Positions 11,633 to 24,612 of a DNA stretch of 64,000 nt are shown here, in pieces. This DNA is from Monodelphis domestica. Taxonomy: Eukaryota > Chordata > Mammalia > Didelphimorphia > Didelphidae. The DNA is taken from assembly GCF_027887165.1 (NCBI RefSeq), contig NC_077227.1, positions 81,857,430 to 81,921,429 on the forward strand, in the 5' to 3' direction. The position numbers and the translations under genes are program-made. The stretch's first letter is position 1, and each line of letters opens with the position of its first letter. The notes beneath the pieces are model-generated. The model did not search any database and was not told where the DNA came from. It saw only the letters and a list, made by a program, of their open reading frames with translations.

Positions 11633-11829
11633 GGACAGCTGGGTTGTTCAGTGGATTGAGAGCCAGATTTGGAGACAGGAGGTCTGGGGCTCAAATCTGA
11701 CCTCAGGCAATTCCTAGCTGTGTGACTCTGGACTAGTCACTTAACCCCCATTACCTAGCCCTTACCACTCTTCTGCCTTGGAACCAATACTCAACATTGA
11801 GTCTATGACAGAAATATGAGGATTAAAAA
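11633..11829 (+). mobile_element. tRNA-derived SINE
   Basis: Full length, from 'gggacagctgggttgttcag' to an A-rich end. Confidence 0.85.
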
Positions 11830-11930
11830 AAGAGAGAGAAATAGTAGCCACATAGGCATGAAAGCCATTCTGTTATGTTTCTCTAATGAGAGATTTTGCC
11901 AAATGCAATTGAAATGTTGCACTAGCATTA

Positions 11931-11936
<6 letters not shown>

Positions 11937-11983
<47 letters not shown>
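11937..11983. repeat. (AT)n microsatellite
   Basis: Nearly perfect AT dinucleotide run following an A-tract. Confidence 0.9.
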
Positions 11984-12343
11984 AACAGACCTAGAAGAAG
12001 GCTTCTAGCTTATTGTAGATCTTTTATGGAAGATTTATGCATAGACATGAACAAACATCATGCAGGAGGAAAAGAGATGGATGGATTGTAGTCTGGACAA
12101 ATGAAGGGGGGACCCATATCAGTGAATGACTGTGGATTCATCAAAGTGTCTGTTTTATGGGTTGGTTTGGCTAAAAAGTAATTATCTAGTGGCCAACTCT
12201 GGGGATTGTCCTCTCCATGCTTAGTTAGGCTGGTCCTTGGGAAGCACACATGATGAATTGCTTCTTCAAAGCTCACTCTTTGGGTAGAATCTATCAGAGA
12301 TTGAATTCTATTAACATAGCTTTCAAGAATCATTTCCACAGTA

Positions 12344-13295
12344 ATGGAATACTATTGTGCTATGATGAATGGCTTGATTTCTATATGAATTGGAAAGACC
12401 TCCATGAACTAAGGTGGAGTGAAATGAGCAGAGCTAGGAGAACATTGTACACAGTAACTGAAACATTGTGGGATGATCAAATGTAATGGACTTCTCTACT
12501 AATAGCAATGCAATGATCCAGGACAATTCTGAGGGACTTATGAGAAAGAACATTATCCACATCCAGAGAAAGAACTGTGGGAGTAGAAATCCAGAAGAAA
12601 ATATATGATTTATCACTTGTTTATTTGGGTATATGATTTGGAGCTTTGACTTGTGAGTAAATATTTATCAACTGGCAACCAGTCCCATAATCCAGTGTTA
12701 TTTTTTAATACAAATAGAGGTATTACTTCTTAATTACTATCAGTGACTATATCTACTTGTTTTATTTAAATAAGTACTGGTCAGCTACAGGAAATCTCCA
12801 CTATTTAAGAACCTTACTTGGTACTAGGTTACTGCCATTGCAAAATTCTAATATAAGTGCTTCAGAAATAAACAAAAGCACTTTCAAAAATTAACCATTT
12901 TACAATCCAAAACATTACTTTAAATGTTTTTCTCTGTACTTAGAATTACTAAGTACAGAATTAGAATTACAGTTTGGAGTTGTTTTTAATTTTTTTTAAG
13001 CAAAGGTTAAACCATATGGAAATGGATTAAATATGATTCTCCCCTTGCTTTTTGTATCACATGGAAATGTATACCAAAATTAAAATAGAAAACCTACAAA
13101 ATAAAAAGTAATATAAAGTTCACCCTATAAAAAAGATTATTACAAAAATGAATACTATGGAAATAGGTATTGAGTGATAATACATGTATAATCCAGTGGA
13201 ATTGTTTGTCACCTCTGGGAGGGGGGAAGAAAGAGGGGAGGAAGATATGAATCATATAACCAGGGAAAAATATTTTTAAATTAATTAATTAAAAA
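12344..13295 (+). mobile_element. 5'-truncated L1, interrupted
   Basis: Target duplication of 19 bp with one mismatch (12325-12343 and 13296-13314). The copy starts in the last part of ORF2, whose end is readable (RWSEMSRARRTLYTVTETLW, stop at 12484-12486). It continues into the L1 3' UTR ('cagtggaattg', 'atgaatcatataacca') and the A-rich tail. Between about 12650 and 13130 the UTR is interrupted by ~480 bp not present in the other L1 copies of this window. Confidence 0.85.
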
Positions 13296-13589
13296 AAGAA
13301 TCATCTCCACAGTACAATGAGACCCTTGGAGCAGGGACTTTTGTGAAGGATGGCACTGAAGGACATTTTAAAAAATCATTTATTTTATTTGCCAAATACT
13401 ATGTTCTGAGTCATTACTTTTCACCCGTTTCCAGCTATTATACATCATTGTATAGGATGCTTAAAGATAAAAAGAAAATCCCAATCAATTCTATAGTTTT
13501 AAAATGACTATTGCAAAGAGAAAAAAGAAGCAGTTGCTTTTTCACTTGTGGTTCTTGATTGATACTTTTTCCTATGTGGATGAGTGGTC

Positions 13590-13770
13590 TCTGATTTAAA
13601 AAAGGTTCCCCACCCCCTTCTCTTAAAGCCTATACAAGGCATAACCCAGATTGAATTGCTTGCCAGCTCTGGGAGGGAGGAGGGAACAAGGGAGGGGTAC
13701 AATTTGGATCATATAACTTCAGAAAACTTATGTGGAAATTTATTAAAATTTTTAAAAATATATTTAAAAA
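13590..13770 (+). mobile_element. L1 3' tail, older subfamily
   Basis: Shows 'ttgcttgccagctctgggag', 'gatcatataacttcag' and an A-rich end. Only the terminal UTR is present. Confidence 0.6.
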
Positions 13771-13774
13771 ATGA

Positions 13775-14844
13775 AAATGAAACCTATGCAAGAAGTTCAG
13801 TCAAATAACGTCTTTCCTCTGACTGCCTAATAATGAAGATGATGGTGAAATATATAAAAGGCAGGGAGGGGAAGGATAATTTTTAAGTTGTGTTATGCCC
13901 CAGCATTGATTTTAGGTACTGAGGCAAGCAGCTGCAACTGCCAAAGTTTAGCTTGCATGAGAAAAGGGGGATTGTCTATTTTGGGGTTCTAGCCAGAGTA
14001 GAACAGGTGCTGACTTCTAAGAATATCACAATTTACCTCCCCGGAGTCTACTGAAGCTTACCATAAGGATGGGGATCAAGGGACTTATAAGGTTATTAGG
14101 ACAAGGAAGGGACGATACTTGCTTGATGCCCTTAAAACAATTCCAAAAGAACTTTCTGAAATAGTTGATGAGAAGGGCTCCCACCCATATTAAAATTAGA
14201 ATTGCACCTGCCACATGGAACATTTGTTCTGCTTCTGAAAATACTAGAGAAGTAAGAAGACAAAAAACATTTTTCACCAGTGTTCTTTTGAGAAAATGGC
14301 TCCGCCATAGTTTGAGGGTATTTTAGATAAATGGTAATGGTGAAAAAAAATGCGAACAATTGGTTTAACTAAATATAACAACAACATATTCAGTCTGTGA
14401 CTGATTTGTGACTATTTATGTGAGTTCCCAGTGAAGTCACAGGTCTGTATTATACATACATCACATATACACACATATAAGTGTATGTATATAAACATAT
14501 GCATGTATATATATATAATTTTTTAAGTTAAAGAATTATGGAAAATGACAATTTATCTTTTTTTTACATTACTTAAATGTTAATTTTAATACAATGAAAC
14601 ACTTTTGTCTCATTTATATTACAAGTGAAAAATATATGTGGGGGAAGTTTCTTAACTAAATTAGAAGGTTCAGACAAAATAGTTTTGTTTAATAAAACTG
14701 GAAAACTTGTGCACAGACAAAATGTATCTAGGATAAGAAAGGAAGCAGTCAAATGGGGGGGATCTTTGTATTGAGTATCTCTAATAAGGGTTTGATATCA
14801 AAGTTACAAGAAAAATTCATAGGCATATATACACACAGATGTGT

Positions 14845-14881
<37 letters not shown>

Positions 14882-14980
14882 CTCTTTCCATCTCTCCCTC
14901 TCGCTCTCATATATATTTTATCATATATATGTATATATAATGAGAATGGTATAACCATTCCCAATTAGATAAATCGTATA
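13775..14980. other. No gene assigned; short TA arrays
   Basis: AT-rich, with a (TA)n run at 14845-14880 and TATA-rich text near 14.45-14.52 kb. A minus-strand open frame (14277-14026) has a hydrophobic stretch (VAGAILILIWVGALLINYF) but no proven homologue; see findings. Confidence 0.4.
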
Positions 14981-14984
14981 AACA

Positions 14985-15880
14985 AAAAGTTCTCAAAAGA
15001 AGAATTCGAAAGAATGCCCCAAATTACTGATAAGGGAAAATACAAATCAAAACAGCCCCTTCAGTTTCATCTCACATCTTACAAATTGGCAAAAATGGCA
15101 TCAGTCAGTGTTGGAAGGGTCGTGAAAAGATAGGCACACTGATGCTTTGTTGGTGGAGTTATGAATTGGTATAATCATTCTGGAAAACAATTTGGAATTA
15201 TGCAAATAAAATGACTACAAATCCATACCCTCTGATGTAGAGATTCCATTAATGGGTTTATACTTAAGAAGAAAAGAAGACTGAAAAAAGAAATTGAAAA
15301 AAAAAATACACCATATATTTATAGCAGCACATTTTGTGATAGCAAAAGAATTTGAAACAAAATAGGTGCCCATCAATAGGGAAATGACTAAACAAATTAT
15401 GGTACATAAATGTAACAGATTATTAATGTGCTATAAAAAATAATGTAGTGAATCAGAGAATCATGGAAAGATGAACTGATTCAGAGTGGAATAAGTAGAG
15501 TCAAGAAAACAAAATACACAATGACTGTAACAATGTCAACTGAAAAAACAACCGCATGCTTGCTTGTATGTGTGTGCACGCACATATACACATAAATTAA
15601 AAGTGAATGGTGCAAAATTATAAAAAACAAGTCTGACTCCAGAAGAGATATGAAAGGATACTTCCGACCTGATCCTGGTATTGTACATTGTACATCTTTT
15701 CAGACTTTTTCAATGTATTGATTGATTGTGCTGATTTTCTTCTGGTTCTTTGTCTCTGTCGCTCTTGTTTTTAAAAATACTATTCGTTATGTAAGATGGC
15801 TTTCTTGGAGGGACACTGGAAAAACTATGATGATATTAAAAGGAAATGACAATAATAAAATGTATAAAGAATAACAAACA
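14985..15880 (+). repeat. Old L1 3' half
   Basis: Follows the general L1 ORF2 C-terminal text: 'cacactgatgctttgttggt', 'attccattaatgggtttata', 'atagcagcacattttgtgat' and 'gaaatgactaaacaaattat'. Many stops. Its 3' region differs from the younger L1s here, so it is an older lineage. Confidence 0.75.
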
Positions 15881-15884
15881 AAAG

Positions 15885-16380
15885 ATGGTGCTGAGGGCTG
15901 TCAAACCCACACTGACATGGTCACAGTTGGAAACTAAGGACTGCAAAGTGGTCCCTAGGAAAGACGAGACACCCACTGAACCCCTTCTATGTGACTTCTC
16001 CCACTAACTTCCCTTACTACTGACTAGGATTGTTGTTCTCTCCCCAATATGAGAGCAAATACTCACAGTATTTAAACATATGTCCCCCAAGGATCCCCCT
16101 AGAATAATACTCCAAAGATTATATTCATAGAAATAAAACCTAAAGATCATTACCTACCACTCCCTCCTTTCTCTCTCAGCAGAGTTACATTCAGATTCCC
16201 CACACCTACTGCAAGCCAAACACACAGGCACATTAATCACTCCTCTAAGCATAAGCTGCTGCAACACACTTCACTGTATCTGTTTGTGTACAATAATCAA
16301 GCAACATTGCTAAGGTGCTTTAATGAAACACAAGAAAAATGTAACATGAAAATTAAGAAAATTCCTGATTCTGGTCTGTC
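15885..16380. other. No gene seen
   Basis: No open frame or recognised repeat. It may be the body or U3 of the LTR candidate that follows. Confidence 0.3.
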
Positions 16381-16835
16381 TTAAGTTACTCTTTAACCCC
16401 ATACCTAGCTGTGAAATGTTTTGTTATCCATCTCCTAAGTAATTGTGATTGATTATGAAAGCTGATCAAAAGTAATAATGATTCTCTTAGCTGGTCATCC
16501 CACAGATCAGAGGGAACTGACCCCCTGGTTACCCTGCCTTTGTCATTTATCTCTATCACATATTTCTCTGTTGTAGCAACATGGTATGCAAGATGATCGT
16601 AGAATGTTAATTAAACAATCTGTTAGAACTTAATGTGACACATCCAATTACCTGCAAGAAATCATGTATATTGAAAAATGACTGTATGCCAGAAAAGCAT
16701 GTAACCACTGAGCTATATAATAAACATGAAACCTGTGCCTGGCAGAACAGCTTTGTGATGCCTGAGTACCAGGTCTGAACTCTCAGTTGTCTCCTACTCA
16801 TTCTTGGCCTTTGCAGTCCCACCTAACCAGAAGAA
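16380..16835 (+). mobile_element. LTR candidate (fossil)
   Basis: A polyA signal AATAAA (16719-16724) is followed by 'gatgcctgagtaccaggtct' and a C-rich U5-like end, the layout of an LTR 3' portion. Ends and family are uncertain, and no internal region was identified. Confidence 0.4.
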
Positions 16836-16839
16836 GAAC

Positions 16840-17890
16840 TTAAGTTTGAGAACTGCTGGACATCTCTTGAAAAGATGGCTCAGGGATAACAAAGAATGAG
16901 GGAAAAGGGTGTGTGTGTGTGGAATAAACACTGGAAGAAGGAAAGAAAAACAGGTTTTACCAGACAAGATGGAAAGAGGAGGAAGAAGGAAGTTCCTAAT
17001 GTCAGATCTGGGCAAGGGTGAGAGGGCACAGGTAGGTATATGTGAGGTCATTCTTGCCACCACCCAAGAAGTGTCTCCAGGAATTTAGCACACTAAATTA
17101 TTTACTCTGGGAAAAAATGCCAGCTGCCCTGCCCTACTTACTGACATAAAAAAAAAATACCATGTATTATTGCTCTCCAAAACCATAGACTTCTTTCTTG
17201 AATATTGTTTTGTCTGTTTTCCTTTTGTTTTCTTAATTTTCAAATTATACAGATTATTTTTTGAAGTTAAAGTTTATCCTTAAGGAAGGAATGACTTAGA
17301 TTTTAAAAATTTACTGTGGAATCTTAGAGGTGTCAATCAGTTGACATTGCTCTCAGAGTGAAAGTCCCTTTGACATTCCAAAGCTATTTTGCCTTAAAGA
17401 TAAGGACTGCTGCTGCCCCACTCCTTGAGGCTTGAAGGTTTAGCATTAGAACACTATATATATATAATATATATTTATTTATTTCATGTCTGTACTTGCT
17501 TTGGCTGGAGGAAATTTAAGTGGGTAACCTTTGGACAGTACATTACATGTTTCTGATTTGACCCAACCCTAAGATATATGTTTATATAGTATCCCATGTT
17601 CCTTTTTTTCTTATTTTTTATAACTATGATTTTGTATTACTATCTACATGTACAACAAATTATAATCACCAAATTGACTTCAGCCTCAGGCTCCTTATTT
17701 CCCCACCTAGAGTCACCTTCCCATCTTGCATCATCTTAATACTTTTATATCCAGTACTATTAAAAAAAAAAGACTCATTTTAGTATTTAGAGCCTCTTGT
17801 TGTTGTTTTCAAACTTGAGGCCCTTCTAATCTCCAAAGCACTTGACATTTCTGGCTATAACCATAAAATTAGTTAGTCCCTAGAGGACCC
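16840..17890. other. No gene seen
   Basis: Short (TA)n run at 17456-17476; otherwise AT-rich sequence without recognisable repeats or coding signal. Confidence 0.4.
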
Positions 17891-17896
17891 AAAGCA

Positions 17897-18092
17897 AAGA
17901 AAGGTTCTTAACCATTTTTTGTGGCATGGGCTCCTTTGGCAATCTGTAAAATTTCTGAACCCTTCTCACAGTAATATTTTAAGATAACTGTGAAATTTCA
18001 GTTAGAGATTAGTAAAAATAAAGATACATTTTATTTCTCATAGACTATGTGAAATCTATCCACAGCTACCCCAGGTTAAGAAATCTTAGTCT
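17897..18092. mobile_element. hAT-type non-autonomous DNA transposon (MER5-like)
   Basis: Terminal inverted repeats 'aaggttcttaacca' at the left and 'ggttaagaaatctta' at the right flank ~195 bp with 'gggctcctttggcaatctg' inside. This is the size and layout of MER5-type elements. Old. Confidence 0.6.
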
Positions 18093-18429
18093 AAACTTAA
18101 ATTCCTCCAAAATGGTGTCTTATTCTTTGCATAAAAATGAATGCACTAAAAACTTCTGGAAATTCTAGAGTGACTTGTCAGTAGGTGGTGGACAGATGGA
18201 AGATAATGGGTGATCTCTGGCTAGTGAGAGCAGTATGCCAAAAGGCACCAAGATCAGGAGCTTGATCCTTATTTGAGCTTTACTGCTACACAAAAGTAAA
18301 ATAACTGGGCAGCTTTGTACAAAAACAGAACCTGTTTTGAGGGTTTTTTAATCTTAGATATGCACATATATGTCAACAAACCTATACATGGATACACACA
18401 CACATATTCATGGCCTAAACACAATAAAT

Positions 18430-18560
18430 GAGAGATTGTGGAGTGGTAGATACTGTGCTGGTCCTGGAATCAAGAAGCACTCAGTTCACCTCCTGCTTCC
18501 AATACATATAGACTGGGTGACCTTAGGCAAGTCATTTAATTTCTTAAAGGCCCAGGAAAT
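18430..18560 (+). repeat. CORE-SINE fragment
   Basis: 'ctgggtgaccttaggcaagt' followed by 'catttaatttctt' is the conserved MIR/tRNA-SINE centre. Confidence 0.5.
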
Positions 18561-18569
18561 GCTTTAAGA

Positions 18570-20985
18570 CTATAAATTTCAGACAAGTTGCAAATTTACA
18601 TCACTGGAGGGAATTTCTACTCTAGGAAAATCTACATGAATGAAATTGCAGGTCTCAACCCTACTGCCCCAGGCCCACAAAACAAAAAAATATGATTTGT
18701 TGATGGCTACATTCGTAGTTTTACTTCATCCCATGGATTCTTCAGATCAGAATTTTTAAAACTACTAATCAGAATTTTAGATTACTGTAAACCATATGAA
18801 TGGGAGATTGAGTCAAAAGAATTCCACTAGTAATTAACACCAATGCAGATTCACCTCCCTAGGCAAGAGCAAAGATGGAATGTCTTAAGAAGACATTTCC
18901 AAACATAAGCTGCAATGAGATAATTTCAAGTTTAAAAGCTTTAAAGAGGGTGGAGGCAGAAGTAAAAACATCTAAAAATTTGTAAGTGATGCTAAAATAA
19001 CAGAAAGATATTTACAGAAGCTTGGTTATTTAGATCATCACACAATTTATGTAGTTTTGGAATTTTAGAAAATAAAGTCATTCCTAACATTTTCTTTTAT
19101 AATTTCAATGTACAGTATTTAAAATGTTTCCAACCTGACTGCATTCCAATTTCAGAAACTAATATTTAAGTGTCAAATAGATAATATGGCAACACTGAAA
19201 ACTTAATAACAGTATTTAAGCCTTATTTTCCTGAATTAAAATAATAGAGCATTCTATGCTTTATTTTTTGCTGTCCAAATCCCTCTTCCCTAAACTAATT
19301 CTCAACTGAGCTTTTCCTAACTTGAACTTTATTTACCCATAGGTGAATTTAGAAACATTTGAATTAAGTAAGTTACTTTTGAGAAGTAGAAAGAAGAATC
19401 CTGAGGGGGGGGGAGAAACTTCCAGATATTTGTTTATCCTAGCACACTCCCCATTGCAGCTGTTCTAAATCTTCCTCATTCCCTTCCCTGCTTTATTCTC
19501 TCCTTATAATCTTTCTTTTAAGACTGAGAAACTGGGTACTAGGAGCTGAATCTAGCAATGGTGGTAGTGGAAAGTTGGAGTGAGAGCAGTATGGTGCCTG
19601 AGATGAAACAGAAGAAATTCTACATAGATAGCTTCCTGATCACCAATGCTTTTTTCCCAAATGTCTGTCTTTAACTCTGTTTAGAACTCAGAACCTTTTT
19701 TTCCTGCATATATTCAGGAAAACCTAGTTTAAATGAATTTTCTTTACTGAACCTATAGTCTTAACATTTTATAAATTTAGCATATAGTTACTTAATATAA
19801 TTTCTCCATACCCCCCTTTAATAAAAAACTGAATAATGAGTCAAAAACCTATTTAAATATTAGTCAAAAGGACTTTGGAAATCCTCTAGTCTCATTCTTT
19901 AGTTTTATGTAAAGATGAACAAAAAGTTTTAAAGAGGGGAAGCAGCTTACAGCACCTGAAATAAGATATATTTGGGATGAAAATGGTAAAACAAAACCAA
20001 GAATGTCATGCTACTGGGAATACTAGTAAATAAAACAGAGGGGAAAAATAACATTTTTTCTTTATGGTGATTCAGAGAAATTATGCTTAATAATTCCATT
20101 CACTAGTTTTATAAATGTTATAAAATTCAAAGAGGAATGCCAATTTAGTAAAGAAAATTCAGTATTAGGGAAGTAGAGACATTTCCATCATGGAGTGAGA
20201 AGGGAATTGCCTAATTAATTTAGCTGTTTAACTTCCCCTCAACACCTGTCATTCAATACATCAAGGAACTGTAATTTTATCAATGTGGCTCCTCCCTTCA
20301 CTGCTGTTAGCATCTGATCTACAGTTTGGCAGAAGATCTTTAAGGTTAGTTATGGCCCTGAAAATTTATCATACTGCAGCTAACCTCACGATAAGTCATT
20401 CTGAAGAGAGCTGAGTACAAATGATGTATGATGACCTGAAGCCTTTCCTCTTTGCTAGGATGTTGTCAGAATATACATTCCCCTGGTAGAGATTTTAAGA
20501 TGCCAGAAGCACCTATATATCACAGAGACACCAGCATAAGATTTGTATATTCATGGAGAAGAAGATACAACATGACTGGACCAAGTTTATGTAAGGCTTT
20601 GAGGAAGGAGACTGATTTTCTCTTTTCTAGTTCTATTTTAACTTAAAAGCTGGAAAAAAAGAAAGATTGAGAGCAAATAACCAACAAGGACATGTCACAA
20701 GATGAAGTATTTCATTCTTCCTTCCAAGGAGAAGGCAATCTCAAATAAGAGTGTTAGCTAAAGTATCAGATCCTTATACATTTCCACTTTAATGGTCTTG
20801 AGGTAAGACCCAGCAGCCCAGTTTCTTATTCCAAAATAGAGTGGGTTACTCTCTGACAATTGTTAAGAGATTGGTTTTTTCTTTTGGTATGGAGTTGTGC
20901 TCTCATCAGTGTGGGGAAACCTTGGTATGGCCACTAGACTCATTACAATGATGAAGATTGTCAACTTACTTGGGTGCTATTTAAA
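18570..20985. other. Longest unassigned stretch of the left half
   Basis: About 2.4 kb of AT-rich sequence in which I recognise no SINE, LINE or LTR and no coding exon. It is either unique sequence or very old repeats. The absence of young insertions is notable beside its neighbours. Confidence 0.4.
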
Positions 20986-20989
20986 TGCA

Positions 20990-21155
20990 TGGATTTAGAG
21001 CAGGAAGGAACCTTAGAGGTCATCTAGTCAAACTCCCTTATGAGATTCAATACTTCCTTGCCAAGGATCACACAATAATAAGTTGTTGGGCCAGGAAATA
21101 AACCTAGATCTTCTGATTCCAAATCCAGTCCTTTTTCCTATTATATCGACATTTT
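20990..21155 (-). repeat. MIR/CORE-SINE, inverted
   Basis: 'caggaaggaaccttagaggt' and 'catctagtcaaactccctta' lead into 'agatcttctgattccaaatc'. Confidence 0.6.
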
Positions 21156-21174
21156 ATTACAAATTTGATATTTT

Positions 21175-21750
21175 TGCCTTAGATACCATACGCCCTATCA
21201 TATCCTCCTCTTGGCCCACCAAGAGCTTGCCCCTTCAATCATCTTCTTTTTTCCCTTTCTAATTTCCAATCTCTCCTTACCTACTAACTTCTTCCATACT
21301 GTTTTCAAACATTTGCAGAGATTTCTTATTTAAAAAAATATTCCCATTACCCTGCTCTCCCCTCAAGCTACCATCCTTGGTCTCTTCTGTTCTCAGCCAG
21401 ACTCATAGAAACAACTTTAATCTACTTGTTCCCTCCACTTTCTTACCTCCTACTAACTTTTAAGTCTTCTGCATTCTGGCTTCTTACCTCATCACTTAAC
21501 TGAAATTATTCTTTCTAAAGTGATTAGTGATCTTTTAATTAACAAATCCAATGGGCTTTTCTCATTCTCTAGCCTTCATGACAACTATATTTGATACTAC
21601 TGAACATCTTCTCCTCTTAGACATTATTTTCTTCCCAAGTTTTCATGGCATTCCTTTCTCTTTCTCTTTCTCCCACCTGTCTCACTGTTTCTTCTCAATC
21701 TCCTTTACTGGATCATTATCCCTGTTCTACCCCTAATACATGTATATAGC
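21175..21750 (+). repeat. L2 LINE, ORF2 portion
   Basis: CT-rich text with a degraded L2 coding flavour, for example 'tctaaagtgattagtgatct'. No open frame of significance. Confidence 0.4.
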
Positions 21751-21983
21751 TTTGGGCTTGATCCTTTTTCAAAGACTGGAATTTAAGAATCCCAAGAAAG
21801 ACTAAGGTATATCAGTTGATAGAGTATATATGTATAAATCTACAAAGTAAATAAGGATATTAAGATGAACATTTTTATTCCAAAGTAAAATTTTTTTGCA
21901 TCAATCAGTGAGGCCTGATAGGATGAAAAAATTTATTTAAAATTTCTGCATTAATTGAGTGCCTGGTCCTTCTAGTGTTAATT

Positions 21984-22192
21984 TTTTTTTTTTTTTGAAA
22001 CCCTTACCTTCCGTCTTGGAGTCTTTACTGTGTTATTGGTTCCAAGATAGAAGAGTGGTAAGGGCTAGGAAATGGGGGTCAAGTGACTTGCCCAGGGTCA
22101 CACAGCTGGGAAGTGTCTGAGGTCAAATTTGAACCTAAGACCTCCTATCTCTAGGCCTGACTCTCAATCCACTGAGTTACCCAGCTGCCCCC
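21984..22192 (-). mobile_element. tRNA-derived SINE, inverted
   Basis: Starts with a T-tract and 'cccttaccttccgtcttgga', and ends 'gagttacccagctgccccct'. The word 'ctctagtgttaatttt' on the right repeats 'cttctagtgttaatttt' before the T-tract on the left, indicating a target duplication. Confidence 0.9.
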
Positions 22193-22340
22193 TCTAGTGT
22201 TAATTTTTCTCAATCACTGGTCTGACTATTTTATTCCTTTGCTCAAGAAGTACCAATGGCTTCTTCTTGTAGAATAAAATACAAACACTCCTATGTTTAG
22301 CTTTCAAAGTTGTTCATAATCTAACTCCAGCCTACCTTTC

Positions 22341-23054
22341 TTTTTTTTTTATTGAAAAATGTTATCCAATTAATTAATTTAGAATATTTTTCCATGGTTA
22401 CATGATTCATGTTCTTTCCCTCCCCCTCCACGCCCCTGTGGCCAAGAAGCAATTCTACTGGGTTTTACATGTGTTATTGATCAAGACCTATTTCCATACT
22501 ATTGATATTTGCACTAGAGTGATCATTTAGAGTCTATATCCCCATCGACCCATCTGATCAAACAGTTGTTTTTCTTCTGTGTTTCTACTCCCACAGTTCT
22601 TTCTCTGGATGTAGATAGCATTTTTCTCATATGTTCCTCAGAATTGTCCTGGATCATTGCATTGCTGCTAGCAGAGAAGTCCATTACATTTGATTGTACC
22701 ACAGTGTATTAGTCTCTGTGTACAATGTTCTCCTGGTTCTGCTCCTCGCTCTGCATCACTTCCTGGAGGTCATTCCACTTCCCATGGAATTCCTCCACTT
22801 TATTATTCCTTTGAGCACAATAGTATTCCATCACCAACAGATACCACAATTTGCTCAGCCATTCCCCAATTGAAGGGCATCCACTCATTTTCCAATTTTT
22901 GGCCACCACAAACAGTGCGGCTATGAATATTCTTGTACATGTCTTTTTCTTTATTATCTCTTTGGGGTATAAACCCAGCAGTGCTATGGCTGGATCAAAG
23001 GGCAGACAGTCTTTTAGCACCCTTTGGGCATAGTTCCAAGTTGCAATCCAGAAT
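22341..23054 (-). mobile_element. 5'-truncated L1 with perfect target duplication
   Basis: A 15-bp direct repeat (tccagcctacctttc, 22326-22340 and 23055-23069) flanks the copy. It begins with a T-tract (polyA of the minus-strand element), then the L1 3' UTR and the end of ORF2 (readable: FDPAIALLGLYPKEI, RIFIAALFVVAKNWKM, LVMEYYCAQRN). Total 714 bp. High similarity to the L1 at 62.2 kb suggests a relatively recent insertion. Confidence 0.95.
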
Positions 23055-23164
23055 TCCAGCCTACCTTTCCAGGCTTACTGCATATTACTCTCCTTCATGC
23101 ACTCCTTACTACAACCAAACCAACTTTGTTATTCTCTGCCACCATATCTATGCCTTCTGTCCCC

Positions 23165-24612
23165 TAGGTCTATCAATAAACCAATTGACAAACATCTATT
23201 AAGACTTCTTATATCCCAGACACTGTGATAGGTACTAGTAGAGACACAAAGGCAAAAATACAAAAACAGTTGCTTCTTTCAAGGAACTAACATACAAATG
23301 GAGGAGATGCCATGTAAGATATATGGTATATACAAGATACACCTAGAACAGAAGGAATGTAGCCTAAGAGGGGAAGGCGATTAGGAGAGGAGGACTGGAA
23401 AGAGCTTCCAACAGAAAGTAGAGCTTGATCTGAGACTTGAAGGAAGTCAGGAAATCAATAGCCAGGGGTGAGGAGAGAGATACCATTGCAGGTATGGGGG
23501 ACAGCTCATACAAAGTCATGGAGATGGGAAACTGAGTATTGTGTCAAAGGAAAAGAAAATAAGTCAGTAAAGGTGGATGAAAGAGTGTATGGAGTAAAAT
23601 GTGAGAAGACTAGGACGGTTGAAAGGGGTGAGATGGAGAGGAGCTGGAGATGCTAAATAGAATCCTTTAGATTTGAACCTGGAGGTAATAGAAAGTCACT
23701 GCAGTTTATTGGGTAGGGGTTGTCACAGTCAGATATACATTTTAGGAATATAATTTTGGTAGCTCTGTTGATGATGGATTGGAGTGGAGAGAGACCAGAG
23801 GCAGAGAGACCAATTAGAAAACAATTGCAATAGTCCAGTTTAAATGTAATGAGGGCCTGATCAAGGGTGGTGACTGTATAAGTGGAGATAAAGAGACTTC
23901 CATGCGAAATATAAAAATTGAATGGAAAGGATTTGGCAGTTGAGCTATTCAGGGTGAATAAAAGTAGGGAGTTAAGGAGAAGGCCAAGGTTGTGAATCTG
24001 GGTAACTTGGAGACAGTACTGCCCTCAACAGTAACAGCAAAGTTCAGGAGAGGGAAAGGTTTTGAGGGAAAGATAATGAATTGTTCTGGGCATGTTGGTT
24101 TTGAGATGATTAGAGAAAATCCAGTTCAAGATGTCCAACTGGCACTCAGCAAGGTGCTACTGGAACTCAGAAGAGGAGCCAAGGCTGGATTTATAGATCT
24201 GGGAAACATTCGTGCAGAGTCAATAACAAACTCATGGGAGTTGATAGATCACCAAATAAGATAGTCATTATAATGAGAAAAAAGAGGATCACCCAGAACA
24301 GAGCATTGGGGAATATCCATGGTAGTAAGTATGACAAGGACAAAGATCCAGTGAAGGAGACCAAGAATGAGTCATTAGAAGACAGGTAGGAGAACAATGA
24401 GGGAGAAACATGTCAAAAATGCAGAGAAGAGAGCAGTTGAATATCAGAAGTCAAGTGGCAGAAAAATAAAAGAGAGGAGAGAAAGTGGAAGCCCCAAATA
24501 AAGATGGCTATTTCAAGGAATTCAGCTGCAAAGGGGAAGATAAATTTAGGATGATAGTTAACAGTGATAGTAGGATCAAGTGAGGAGTTTTAGGTGATGG
24601 AGGGCATATAGT
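23165..24612 (-). repeat. L2 LINE, 3' end and reverse transcriptase part
   Basis: Begins with the reversed L2 tail ('atctattaagacttcttata'), then the long GA-rich reversed ORF2: 'agaccagaggcagagagacc', 'gcaatagtccagtttaaatg', 'ggcctgatcaagggtggtga'. About 24.18-24.26 kb corresponds to the region upstream of the L2 YADD box. Heavily mutated. Confidence 0.75.
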
